The notes under the pieces were generated by a model that was given only the letters and a program-made list of their open reading frames with translations, did no database searches and had not been told where the DNA came from. A stretch of DNA of 64,000 nt from contig KV918959.1 in assembly GCA_002049455.2 (NCBI GenBank), forward strand, positions 1-64,000. The letters are read 5' to 3'. This document shows positions 53,433 to 62,346 of the stretch, piece by piece. A program made the position numbers and the translations under genes. The DNA is from Porphyra umbilicalis. Taxonomy: Eukaryota; Rhodophyta; Bangiophyceae; Bangiales; Bangiaceae. How positions within the stretch are numbered: the first letter of the stretch is position 1; the number at the start of each line of letters is the position of its first letter.

Positions 53433-56400
53433 ATGACACACATGCGGGCGTGCTTTTGCCCTCGGTGTAGCTGCGGATTGCCCGGGGGGTTCGCGATGGT
53501 GTCGCGGACGACCTGGTTTGAGCACCGGCGACTACGAAGTGGCCGCCCCCCACGCAACAGGCGAAAGGCGATTGCATCCCAAGCCCCTCGGCCGGCGGTT
53601 GCCGCCACAGAGTCAACACAAGAGGCAGCCGCAGCAGCTGCTGATGGCCAGGCAGGGGTGGGCGAAGTGGACAGCGACGGAGTAGGCGACGGGCAACCAG
53701 AGCCCACAGCCGCAGACACAGCCGCCAAACGGCGTGTGTATCCCGCCCAAGATAATTCAAGAAAATATAGACGATTTTGTCGCAACCAATTTCGTCGTTC
53801 AGCATTGCCTGTCAAGAGAAGCTACGGACGACTACCTCCATCAACGGCGCAGTTCAGGTGCCTGTAAGACTCCTCACGCGTTGAACTCCATGGTGCAGTC
53901 GAGCGTCAACCTGGCAACCAAAAAAGTCGATTGCTGCAAGTATGGCTGCGTGGCTTTTACAGCCGACCGCAAGCCTCACACCGCCTGCGATATATGCGAA
54001 ACCCCACGGTACAAGGCGGACGGGACGCCCCACAAACAGGCAACATATTGGCCCCTACTTCCATGGCTTAATATGATGCTCGCAGATCCCGCCATGGGGC
54101 CGGGCATGGTCCAGGCTATGAAGGATGCGCGGGAAGCGGCTGGAACAAGTCCTGTCGATGGTTTTGGAGACTGGTTCCACGGCGGCTCTTTTCGAAAGCT
54201 GGTCCAACTCGGCTGCTTCTCGTCCAACACATGCATCGCCCTGAGCATTTCGACAGACGGTTTTCAAGCATGGCGGCAGAGGGGTTTCGAAGGTTGGCCG
54301 ATTATCGCAACCATACTTAACGTCGATCCAAGCACAAGAGTACAAATTGTTTCACAATTTGTCCTTGGAAGCACCCCTGGCCCCGGTCAACCGGCCGACT
54401 TGGAGTCGTTTCTGCACCCGATTGCGGAGGAACTCAACGCCTTGGCGGCGGGCGTAGCCGGTATAACCGTCGCGGGGTGTGCCGGACCGCAAGTCGTACG
54501 CGCCTTTGTCATCCAGTTTACTACGGACATGCCAGCAGGCGACAAGCTGATCAATGCGATCGGAGGCAACGGCGAAAATCCTGGCAGATTCAGGTTATTC
54601 TCAGGCGTCTGGCACAAGACCCGGTATTACTACCCCCCATACGACCCGTGCGATCCTCCCCCATCGAAATGCCGGCGCTTCGACGCAATGGGAAATTCGA
54701 CGCCCCGGCGGACAGCCGCAAGCATCGCGGTGGGCGTCGTAAAAGTGGAGGACGCGCGAAGGGATGGCAAGAGTAAGGCTGCGGTGCGCACCATCGCCCG
54801 CCAGGAGGGTTTCAAAGGTTACTCGCTATTCTTTTTCCCGAGCCCTGAAGACAAGAGGCGCTACCCAGCGCTTGACTACCTGTCGAGGATCAAGCTGGAT
54901 CTCCTGCCATACGACACAATGCACCTGTTTTTTCTCAAGGTTGTGCCCAGCCTTTGGGAGCTGTTTTGCGGCGACAACGGAAAGCTCGGTGACGACCAGT
55001 CATGGGTCATGATCAACGCGGCGCGCGAGGACATTGGCCGAGAGATGAGGGCGGGCCGCCCGACGGTGCCCCTCAGCCAAGCACGCTCTCTTCGGAATAT
55101 CAACAAGCATTCCAGCTCATTCAAAGCCATCGATTGGATGTACTTCCTTTTGAGCATCGGCGAAGTCGTGCTGGCTGATCGAATTCCTGACGATTATTTC
55201 GAGATGTTCATGCATCTTTGCCAGGCCGGCCGACTACTTTTCAAGCCAAGTGCCATCACGACCAGCGAGCTCAGAGACGTGGACAAACTTCTCAAGCGCT
55301 TTTGCTTGGTGTTCTACACACACGTGTACGCTGGTAAAGAGGAGAGACTGCGCGTGTGTCGGCCGACAATCGTTGCCCTTCTGGATGTATTGCTGATCCC
55401 CCAATTCTGTCCTCGTCGACCAGGAACGGTTCCTGGCGGTACGGTTCTTGTGGAACTGGCCATCTATTGGTTAAACGCAGCCGTAAACAGCTGCTCAGCA
55501 CGAATCTGAGGCGTCCTATTGGCTCTCCCTCCGCCACTTCCGTGCAGAACCGAGATCCTTCTTTTTCTTGAGATTTTCTTCCGATCCCTTCCGTGTCAAG
55601 GGAGCAACCGGCCCGCAATCGTTGGGATATCGAGATTTTCTGGGAGATACGCAGAAAAGTGCAGAAAAACGAAGGCGTTGATTGTGCGATTGGGGGCCGT
55701 ACGGGCACATTCTGTAAAGATCGGGCCGGACATGCACTGCTGTCGGACTGCTCGACCAATGAGAGATCTGCATTCATTGCCGTTCCACTACCGTTCCGGG
55801 GCGATGAGGACAGACTTGGGGGATCAGCAATACCCGCAAACGTACGTTCCTGTGGTCCAGCGTGGTCTTACTGGCAGTTTCCAGCTGAGCGCCTGATTGG
55901 TACGCTTACCCGCTTGATTCGCTCGCGACGCTTTCCATACGCCGCGTTGACGAATGCGGTCTCGGCCAAGTACACGGCTGAGCTGGTGACGACGTACGCC
56001 GAGGGGCACCTCGCACAAGCTTGGGCGGATGCAACCGGAAAGCCGATTCGTCGCGAGAATCAAGATCCTGTCGGCACATTTTCACTTTCCGAGGAGCCCA
56101 AGGTGCATCTATTGCCACCTCGACAATCCGTGGCTGCCCTGATTGGCCAAGAGCTGTCGCACATGCAAGCTGTTCTGGCCCTGAAAGGCGCCACTGTCGT
56201 GCCTGAAAAAATATTTGCCAAGAAGTACTTCCGCCTGCGTCTGGCAAATGGCCAAATTGCTGGGTCCGTGTCGTCATCCAAGGAGCTGGATGACCGGCGC
56301 CGCGACTACCTGGTACGCGTCAGGTCACATGTGCGTCAGGCAACAAGGCTTGGCGCACGAGAGCTACGTGTCCTGACTAACGTGTACGGATCTGTACACC

Positions 56401-56648
56401 ACTACGTGGTAGTCTCGATTGACGGCGCGCTGCAGGCGTTCGCGTACCTCCAGTGCGTGAGGTCGTCGGTCGACCGCCGTGGCGCATTCTGGCTACCCGA
56501 GAAGCGGCGTGACACTGAGTGCTTTTCCAGCTTGGGTGGAGATATGCGCTACGTGAACGTGGAGGCTATTGACGCCGTCGTGGGTACCCTGTTCGTGAGA
56601 CACAGACACGTCGTCCTGTACACGAGGCAGGCGTTCAGCACGGAGTAA
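53433..56648 (+). CDS. Tnp2-family transposase, split by a MITE
   Basis: The first ATG (53433) follows a C/T-rich stretch ending CTTGCAG, a possible splice acceptor for a leader exon. The N-terminal piece MTHMRACFCPRC with VSRTTWFEHRR is typical of the start of Tnp2-like proteins. Near 53730 the frame shifts by one base. The body has a zinc-like CDICETPRYK, WLNMMLADP, DGFQAWRQRGFEGWPI, LDLLPYDTMHLFF and, after the MITE at 55390-55830, GPAWSYWQFPAERLIG and the C-terminal region to the TAA at 56646-56648. With the MITE and one TA taken out, codon GTA (55387-55389) is followed directly by CCC (55833) in frame, so the MITE broke an otherwise open gene. Tnp2 proteins cut and paste CACTA-type transposons. 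The N-terminal shift could be an intron rather than damage. Confidence 0.85.
55390..55830. mobile_element. 441-bp MITE inside the Tnp2 gene
   Basis: Terminal inverted repeats begin TTGCTGATCCCCCAATTCTG on the left and TTGCTGATCCCCCAAGTCTG on the right, with similarity continuing to about 40 bases. TA flanks both sides (55388-55389, 55831-55832), as in Tc1/mariner or Stowaway-type MITEs. It carries no coding capacity. Its ends match the MITE at 61024 and more loosely that at 28043. Confidence 0.9.
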
Positions 56649-57043
56649 ACGTCTTTTTCAACTGATCCGCGTGTTTGTTTCTCTGCGATATACTCGTTAT
56701 TGTCCACCTTTGTCCAAGGGAAGAAAAAGCTCGGGAAGTGCAGCTGGGGCCATGGTTGCTATTCGTGTCGAGGAGCCCAACCGCCTGGAAAAGACGCCTT
56801 CTGGAAGCAATTGACTCCAGGTCGAATCGTAATTACTTGAACATCGGCCCTGGCCAAGTTGCTGTGTGTGGGAAGTGTTTCCAGCTGCAAATTGGAGGCA
56901 GCGCTGCGTAGCGCTGTATCTCAGCTTTGACGCCTCGCTGTCCCCAGCGTCGTCGAGCACCCGTGCACTGCCGTCATCGTCGAGTTGCCCCACGCGGACG
57001 CGTTCTTTTCCCACGTTCTGTGCACCCTTCATTTCCGACCGCC

Positions 57044-57993
57044 ATGCCACCACGTCGGAGCTCTCGCCTGCGCTCTGCGCCTTCCGACGGCCGCTCACGG
57101 AGCCGGACAGGTAAGCACACCGGAGGATCCTGGTCGTGTGATTTTGGGGAGGGGGTATGGCTCGGCCTTGGTCTCCGTGCGGGCTTCGTGGTTTTTTTTT
57201 CACATCGCTCGTGGCTGTTGACATCTGTGTCGTACTTGTCGCACGTGTCTTTTTCCCGTGTCCCTCCCTCAGATGTGGGTGGTCTGCTGGCTGCCTTTCA
57301 GGTGGCCGCTGCTCTAAGCCGCACAGCTGGTAGTACCTGCCCCCCCTCCCCCCCCCCCCCACCGGTAATCGCGTCTCCTGCACCGGGGTAGGCGCCCCCC
57401 ACCCCCCCTCCCCCTCCGCCTCCTCATTTGCCGACGCTCCGGGCGGCTACCCCCCCTCCCCCCCCGCCTTCCACCCCGCCTTCCCCCCGCCCCCGTTGTC
57501 CGGACACAATGGGCCAGGGGGCATTTACATCGGCGGGGTCCGCCCGCTGCCGCCGCCCTCCCCTACCATTATGGCGATCAACGTCTTCAAGCACGAGAAG
57601 CTGGGGCTGACGGGGGAGGACCGCCGGCTGTTGCGGACCCGGGTGGGCTTCGCCATCAACAAGATCCTCCGGTCGCGGAAGCCTTTCTGTTCGCATCCGG
57701 CGGACCGGCTACGCGCGGCGGTCGTCTACCTGGAGGGCTGCGTGCCCCGCCTCGCAGCATGCGATGCGGGATGGGGTGCTTGCGCGCTGCTGTCGCGCGG
57801 TCTACGTCACCGGCGGCCACGGAAAGCGGGCGCGCGCGCCGTCACTGCTGCGACGCCGGTGGTCCCCGCCGCAGCCGCCCCCGCTGACGCTGCTGCCTCG
57901 TCGACGGCCAGCAACGGCGACGCTCCGGCGCAGGCGACGCGGGAGCAGGAGCTGGCGCAGCAGCAGCTCGATCGTCTTCGCCAGCTAGAGTAA
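57044..57993 (+). CDS. Accessory protein gene of the Tnp2 element, unknown, probably spliced
   Basis: A short first exon starts at ATG 57044 (MPPRRSSRLRSAPSDGRS) and ends at 57110 before GTAAGC. A matching acceptor TCCCTCCCTCAG ends at 57272, after which the frame reads DVGGLLAAFQVAAALSRTAG into a proline-rich tract full of C runs. A convincing coding block resumes in another frame with MAINVFKHEKLGLTGEDRRL (57571 on), LRTRVGFAINKILRSRK, and ends EQELAQQQLDRLRQLE at the stop at 57993. Either a second intron or C-run length error links the two. No family is recognised. CACTA elements commonly carry a second DNA-binding protein gene beside the transposase; this is the natural candidate, by position only. 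Confidence 0.5.
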
Positions 57994-58324
57994 TAGAACA
58001 GATAAAAAATACAATAACAATACAAAGGAACATAAAAATAGGCAGCGATACGAACAAACGAAGAGACCGCGCACTAGTCCTACTGTAGTCCTAATGTAGT
58101 CCGCACTTGTGGGCTGTAAGCATGGTCGACAGACCTCCTCCTCGTCGTCGTCGCTGGGTCCCGCTGAGGGCGATTGTGGGCCAATCAAAGTCCGGCAGAT
58201 TGCGGGTTTATCGCGGTTTGGACCTCGGCCCACGGTCCCCGCGGTTTTATTGCGGTTCTGTTCCTGTAGGGTCGGACTCGAGCTCCCGCGGCGCCGTCGC
58301 CTCACTCGATGAGGCGGCCGCCAT

Positions 58325-58887
58325 GGCAGCGGCGCCAGCGGCGGGGGTGGTGGCGACGGAGCGCCAAACGAAAAAGGAAAAGAAAAAGATCAAACGCCGC
58401 CGGGGTGGCACACGCCAAAGCGACACTGCCCGCCGGACGCGGCCACGGGACCGTCGGCGGTGGCACCCAGACGCGACCCGCCGTCGACACGCGGGGGCTC
58501 GTCGCCGCACCGCGCTCCGCCGCGCAGGGACGGCGTCGCAGCGCCCCACCGCCGTCAGCGGGCGGGCGGGGACGGCGGCAGTGAGCCGCTTCGGGCGTGC
58601 CGTGACCGTCTGCTGGACGCTGCCGCGCGCGGGCGGGGTGGTCAGCGCACGCGGTGGCGAGAGCGCGCCGCACGACAGCAAGCAACGGGGACGGCGGGGG
58701 ACGGGGGACGGGGGTGTGATCGAGGTGCCGCCTGCCGACGGGAAGGGCGGTGCACGGTCGCCGGGGCACCAGTGCAGTGTTGGTTAAAGGGCGGTTGCAA
58801 ACAAGCCCGATTTTGCTCGATTCTGAGCCTCGACATCTTGCGGACCCCCCCTCCAGCATATCATTCTGGAAGGATTTCGCAACTTTT
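58325..58887. other. GC-rich region upstream of the ankyrin gene start
   Basis: Should hold the promoter of the ankyrin gene (reading left). Up to about 58780 the DNA is Arg/Ala/Gly-type low complexity in all frames; after that it becomes AT-richer. No gene is supported. Confidence 0.35.
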
Positions 58888-58931
58888 ACAGCCGTTCTCC
58901 CAAAAGTCCCGCACTCAAACAGTTGCGAAAG

Positions 58932-58977
58932 AGTTCCAAATTGGCCTCTACGACCCCGCAGAGGCCGATTTGGAACT
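58932..58977. repeat. Hairpin, 18-bp arms
   Basis: AGTTCCAAATTGGCCTCT at 58932-58949 pairs with AGAGGCCGATTTGGAACT at 58960-58977 with one mismatch, across a 10-base GC-rich loop. Confidence 0.85.
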
Positions 58978-58988
58978 ATTTTGTAACT

Positions 58989-59682
58989 CCAGGCCCGTGC
59001 GTGCAATACCCTGACGGTGGCGCGCTCGGCGAAGCATCGACACCGGGCACGCCGGCCGGCTCCATGGCCGCGAGCGCGCGCGGGGGCACGTACAGCCACG
59101 TTACCCTGGTGGGGGGGGTGTTGGGCGGAGAAAGCGGTGTCGCCTCCGCCACCGCAGTGGCGGCGCCCCGCCGGTGTCGCGCGACGCCCACGGGCGGGGT
59201 CGTCACTCCGCCGCGCAGCGCACCTGCGCACGGCGGCCTACACGGCACACGGGCAGGCGGGTGGGACCGACCGCCGCGCGACGGGGCGCTTCTAACCGCG
59301 CCGCTAGATAGTATCAGCAACCGCCGACGCGCCGCCGAAACAGAAGCCGGCGCGCAGGCACGATCACCCGCGGGTCATCGTGGACGCGTCGAACCCCGGA
59401 AGTTGCTGCGCGCGGTCGCCGCGCGCAACTCGGGGCAGTGAGGGGAGCACGGGGGCAGGCGCCGTCCGGGCTCAGTGAACCCTGTGGCAAGACACTCCTT
59501 CTCAGCCACGTAACTCCATTCGATTTTAGCGTCATCGCGACCCTTCCAACACTGATACGCCCTCAGATCCCTGAGGTCACGAATGCAGACTGCCACCTCT
59601 GAAACGGAGAGCAAGTCCCTTGATCTAAGTATATGTGTGCATCACTACACTTTGAGAGCACCCTGTCCTAAAGGCCAGGGAA
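58989..59682. repeat. Direct repeat copy A (0.69 kb)
   Basis: Starts CCAGGCCCGTGCGTGCAATA and ends TAAAGGCCAGGGAA. The last 170 bases match copy B almost perfectly; the GC-rich middle is more diverged. No coding function; a non-autonomous repeat is likely. Confidence 0.85.
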
Positions 59683-60056
59683 CAGTTGGAGTGCGGGATT
59701 TTTCGGAGAACGGCTGCAGCCGCAAACGTCTGTGTTATATGCTTTCTGGAACCCGCCATAGCTTTCCTTACACCAATGGAAGCGCCTGGATGCGATGCGT
59801 TCAGCCCCGGGTGTGGCCAGCGCGGAATCACTGCGCCTTGCGCTTCACGAGGGCAGCGCGAAAGCCTGTAGCAGAGGGCATACTGTACCTGTATGAAATT
59901 GATCAAGAGATGTCGTGCACGCGCACTAAGTTTAGGTTGTGCATATCCCCGCCACGTGGACATCGTGGCACAAATATGTGCAACGTGTGTGACCTGGTGA
60001 CATTGGTGCTTGTGCTCTTAGGCCCAGTCTACACGGCGAGCGACGTGAACGTGATT

Positions 60057-60759
60057 CCAGGCACGTGCGTGCAATACCCTGGCCTTCAGGGTGGTGGCGC
60101 GCTCGGCGACGCATCGACACGGGGCGCGCCGGCCCGCCCCATGGCCGCGAGCGCGCACGGGGGCACGTACAGCCACGTTGCCGTGGCGGGGGGCGCGCGG
60201 GGCGGGGAAAGGGGCGCCGCCGCCGCCACGTCAGCGGCGGCGGCCGGCCGGCGTCGCGCGACGCCCACCAGAGGGGCCGTCACTTCGCCGCGCAGCGCAC
60301 CTGCGCATGGCGGGCGGGGCGGCCGACACGGCGCACGGGCGGGCGGGTGGGACCGACCGCTGCGCGACGGGGCGCCTCCAACCGCGCCGCTCGATGGCGT
60401 CAGAAAATGCCTACGAGCCGCCGCTACCGAAGCTGGCTCGCAGGCACGATCACCCGCGGGTCATCGTGGGCGGGTCGAACCCCAGAAGTCGCCGCGCGCG
60501 GTCGCCGCGCGCAACTCGCGGCGGTGGGGGGGGGCAGGGGGGCAGGCGCCCTGTGACCCCTGTGGCAGGACAGTCCTTCTCAGCCACTAACTCTATTCGC
60601 TTTTAGCGTCATCGCGACCCTTCCAACACTGATACGCCCTCAGATCCCTGAGGACACGAATGCAGACTGCCACCTCTGAAACGGAGAGCAAGTTCCGTGA
60701 TCTAAGTATATGTGTGCATCACTACACTTTGAGAGCACCCTGTCCTAAAGGCCAGGGAA
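60057..60759. repeat. Direct repeat copy B (0.70 kb)
   Basis: Same orientation and ends as copy A. In this copy an internal CCCTGGCCTT close to the left end (60078 on) is the inverse of AAGGCCAGGG at the right end, hinting at short terminal inverted repeats. Confidence 0.85.
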
Positions 60760-60913
60760 TTCGGCGCCAATATGAACATAAGTCCGCCAAAAAACACGTG
60801 ATGTGGCGCCGTCTTTCTTCACGGCACGCACGGACACACCGTGCCAAAAGTCTTTAGTCAGATCTGGCAGATCGTATCCAATATCGTGGATGACACCGAC
60901 GCCGCGAGAGATA

Positions 60914-61468
60914 CAGTCGTTATGCGTTTTCATGGCAGGGGTCCGCCACAAAAGTAGCACCCTCTTTCAGTCCGAGATCGCGAGAGATCGCGGTCCTGAG
61001 GCTCTAGGGGCCATTCACTTGTATTGCTGATCCCCGAATTTTGTCCTGGTGGACAGAGACTGACTTGCGGACCGACTCTCTCCACCAATCAGATGCGCCC
61101 CTGGGTCTGACTTGGTGCTCCTGATTGCTTACATGTGCCCATACAGCCTGGAAATCAACATCAGCTCCTCTTTTTTTCTGCACTTCTGGCAAGGAGACAG
61201 TAGAAAATTTCAAGATCTCGCGTGGGCAGCTTGCTCCGTGCCAAGAAATGCGGATCAAGCGGCAACAAACAGTGAGTTCTGCTGGGTGCAAGGTCCCGGC
61301 TCCGAACGCGGGCTTTCTATTGGCTTCGTTGCCTTCTTACTGTCGTTTTAAACCAATAGAGTGCTCTTATTCAGAGTCAGTCTCTGTCTCTGTCCCCCAG
61401 GACAAAATTCGGGGATCAGCAATAGAGCATGCTCTCCAAGTGAATGGCACATAAGCGAATAATGACTG
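60914..61468. mobile_element. Pogo-derived MITE, itself interrupted
   Basis: Ends CAGTCGTTATGCG (60914 on) and CGAATAATGACTG (to 61468), flanked by TA at 60912-60913 and 61469-61470. The right end matches that of the 3.8-kb pogo-like element (CATATAAGCGGATAGTGACTG) at most positions. Without the nested MITE it would be only about 154 bp. It has no coding capacity. Confidence 0.6.
61024..61422. mobile_element. 399-bp MITE, second copy of the TTGCTGATCC family
   Basis: Perfect 26-bp terminal inverted repeats beginning TTGCTGATCCCCGAATTTTG, flanked by TA (61022-61023 and 61423-61424). It has inserted into the middle of a 36-bp near-palindrome (61011-61021 plus 61425-61447) within the pogo-derived MITE. 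Confidence 0.9.
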
Positions 61469-62346
61469 TACGTACACGGCTGCACCGAGCGGGCGTCTCT
61501 CGAGAACTGACGGGTCTACCATCTCTTGATCAGAGTGGTGCAGTCATGATGAGCCTTCTCGTCCAATCATTCCTGCGACAGCCGATAGACGCCAATGGCA
61601 TATTCCTTTTCAAACACATTCACGTGCGCGAGATATAAAAAAAAATCTCGCGCACGTGAACGTGTTCGGCTTGAATGCGCCGAATGAGCCTGTTTCGGCT
61701 CGTAAGTTCTTTGTGTGCGGGATCGCACGGTCGGCTGGATTGGGTCTAAAAGTATTAGCGTGATTGGGGTGTGATTGGAACGAAGCGCTCCCATTGGCTA
61801 GCACGTGTCTGAGCACGTCGTGCACGCGCCGTGTAGACTGGGCCTTAGTCAGCACTGCGCTGTGCCCACTGAAAATCCCGCCGCGTGTCTCGTCACGACC
61901 CGCGGTGGTCACTCTCTGCCCGGGCGACGCCGTCACCGCCGCTCCGCACTGCGCTCGCGGCGACGCTCAAGAGCTCGAGTGGGTGGCTCGCGGGCGGCTT
62001 GGTCCGGGTCTTGCGTGTGTGCATGAGCTGTGTGGAGGTACGTGCGCTTTGCTCTTGCTATCGGCTGCAGCGAGTGTCCATCTTTCGGCACTACTCCGGG
62101 GACAGCCTCCTCGGCACGGTGCGGGAACGGGGGCGTCTTGTGAGGATCTTTTCGCTCGCACGCGCGTAGCACAAGCTGATCATGTGTGGCTGCGACTGCC
62201 TCCTCCTGCTCTTGGTGTCGTGCTGCCCTCTTGCGGCTTGTTCTTGGGTGTCTGCTGCGGTGTTTGATTCTTGATCGACAGAGGAGCAAGGGCTCCTTTA
62301 CTGCCTGGGACGAAAGACGCGTGACGACTGCGTTGTGCGGTGCGTC
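61469..62346. other. Region upstream of the kinase gene
   Basis: Holds the 61613-61666 hairpin and then the probable promoter and 5' leader of the kinase gene. A GTACGTG at about 62037 could be a splice donor in the leader, but no acceptor is obvious. No other gene is seen. Confidence 0.35.
61613..61666. repeat. Strong hairpin, 22-bp arms with an A-rich loop
   Basis: AACACATTCACGTGCGCGAGAT at 61613-61634 pairs with 61645-61666 at 21 of 22 positions around the loop ATAAAAAAAA. Each arm contains the E/G-box core CACGTG. Confidence 0.9.

Larger units (their letters stand above)
52866..58271 (+). mobile_element. 5.4-kb Tnp2 DNA transposon (CACTA/EnSpm-like) with CCCTAC ends
   Basis: Left end CCCTACGGTAACAGATGCGC; right end, reverse-complemented, CCCTACAGGAACAGAACCGC; both continue with (G/A)ATAAAACCGCG. 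A TCG duplication flanks it (52863-52865 and 58272-58274), the 3-bp size expected of CACTA elements. It encodes a Tnp2-type transposase (53433-56648) and a second gene (57044-57993). The left end contains a 22-bp perfect palindrome starting 23 bases in; the right end has a decayed version at the same distance. It lies between codons of the ankyrin gene's N-terminal part. Confidence 0.88.
36790..58324 (-). pseudogene. Ankyrin-repeat gene split by four mobile elements
   Basis: Five pieces read right to left as one ankyrin protein of about 640 codons: 58324-58272 (start ATG in GCTGCCATGG, MAAASSSEATAPRELESD), 52865-52702, 46040-45850, 44190-43266 and 37387 to about 36790. Between them lie a Tnp2 element, a CCCTAC-ended element, a 1.66-kb TIR element and a copia element. 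Counting each target duplication (TCG; CTG/CAG; TA; GACGC) once keeps the reading frame at all four joins; for example the join at 45850/44190 reads AKTNRGWTALH. At least eleven ankyrin repeats (pattern GWTALHFAG..GRAEAVDALLAAGADVHAK) are seen, then a C-terminal segment (VDLLDNDRVRPFLHD). Ankyrin arrays bind proteins; the partner is unknown. In-frame stops occur in the host pieces (TGA at 43518-43520; TAA near 45965), and the last part (AAMREHLHGW, VVASFPSLGPRRAV) is in another frame after about 37090, so the gene is decayed. The 3' end is uncertain. Confidence 0.8.
58888..59717. repeat. Inverted-repeat pair enclosing a duplicated segment
   Basis: The left arm at 58888-58925 (ACAGCCGTTCTCCCAAAAGT...) has an imperfect inverse copy at 59683-59717 (...TTCGGAGAACGGCTGC), with weaker similarity continuing outward. 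The right arm begins at the exact base after direct-repeat copy A ends. This looks like the ends of an older element into which copy A was inserted. Confidence 0.6.
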
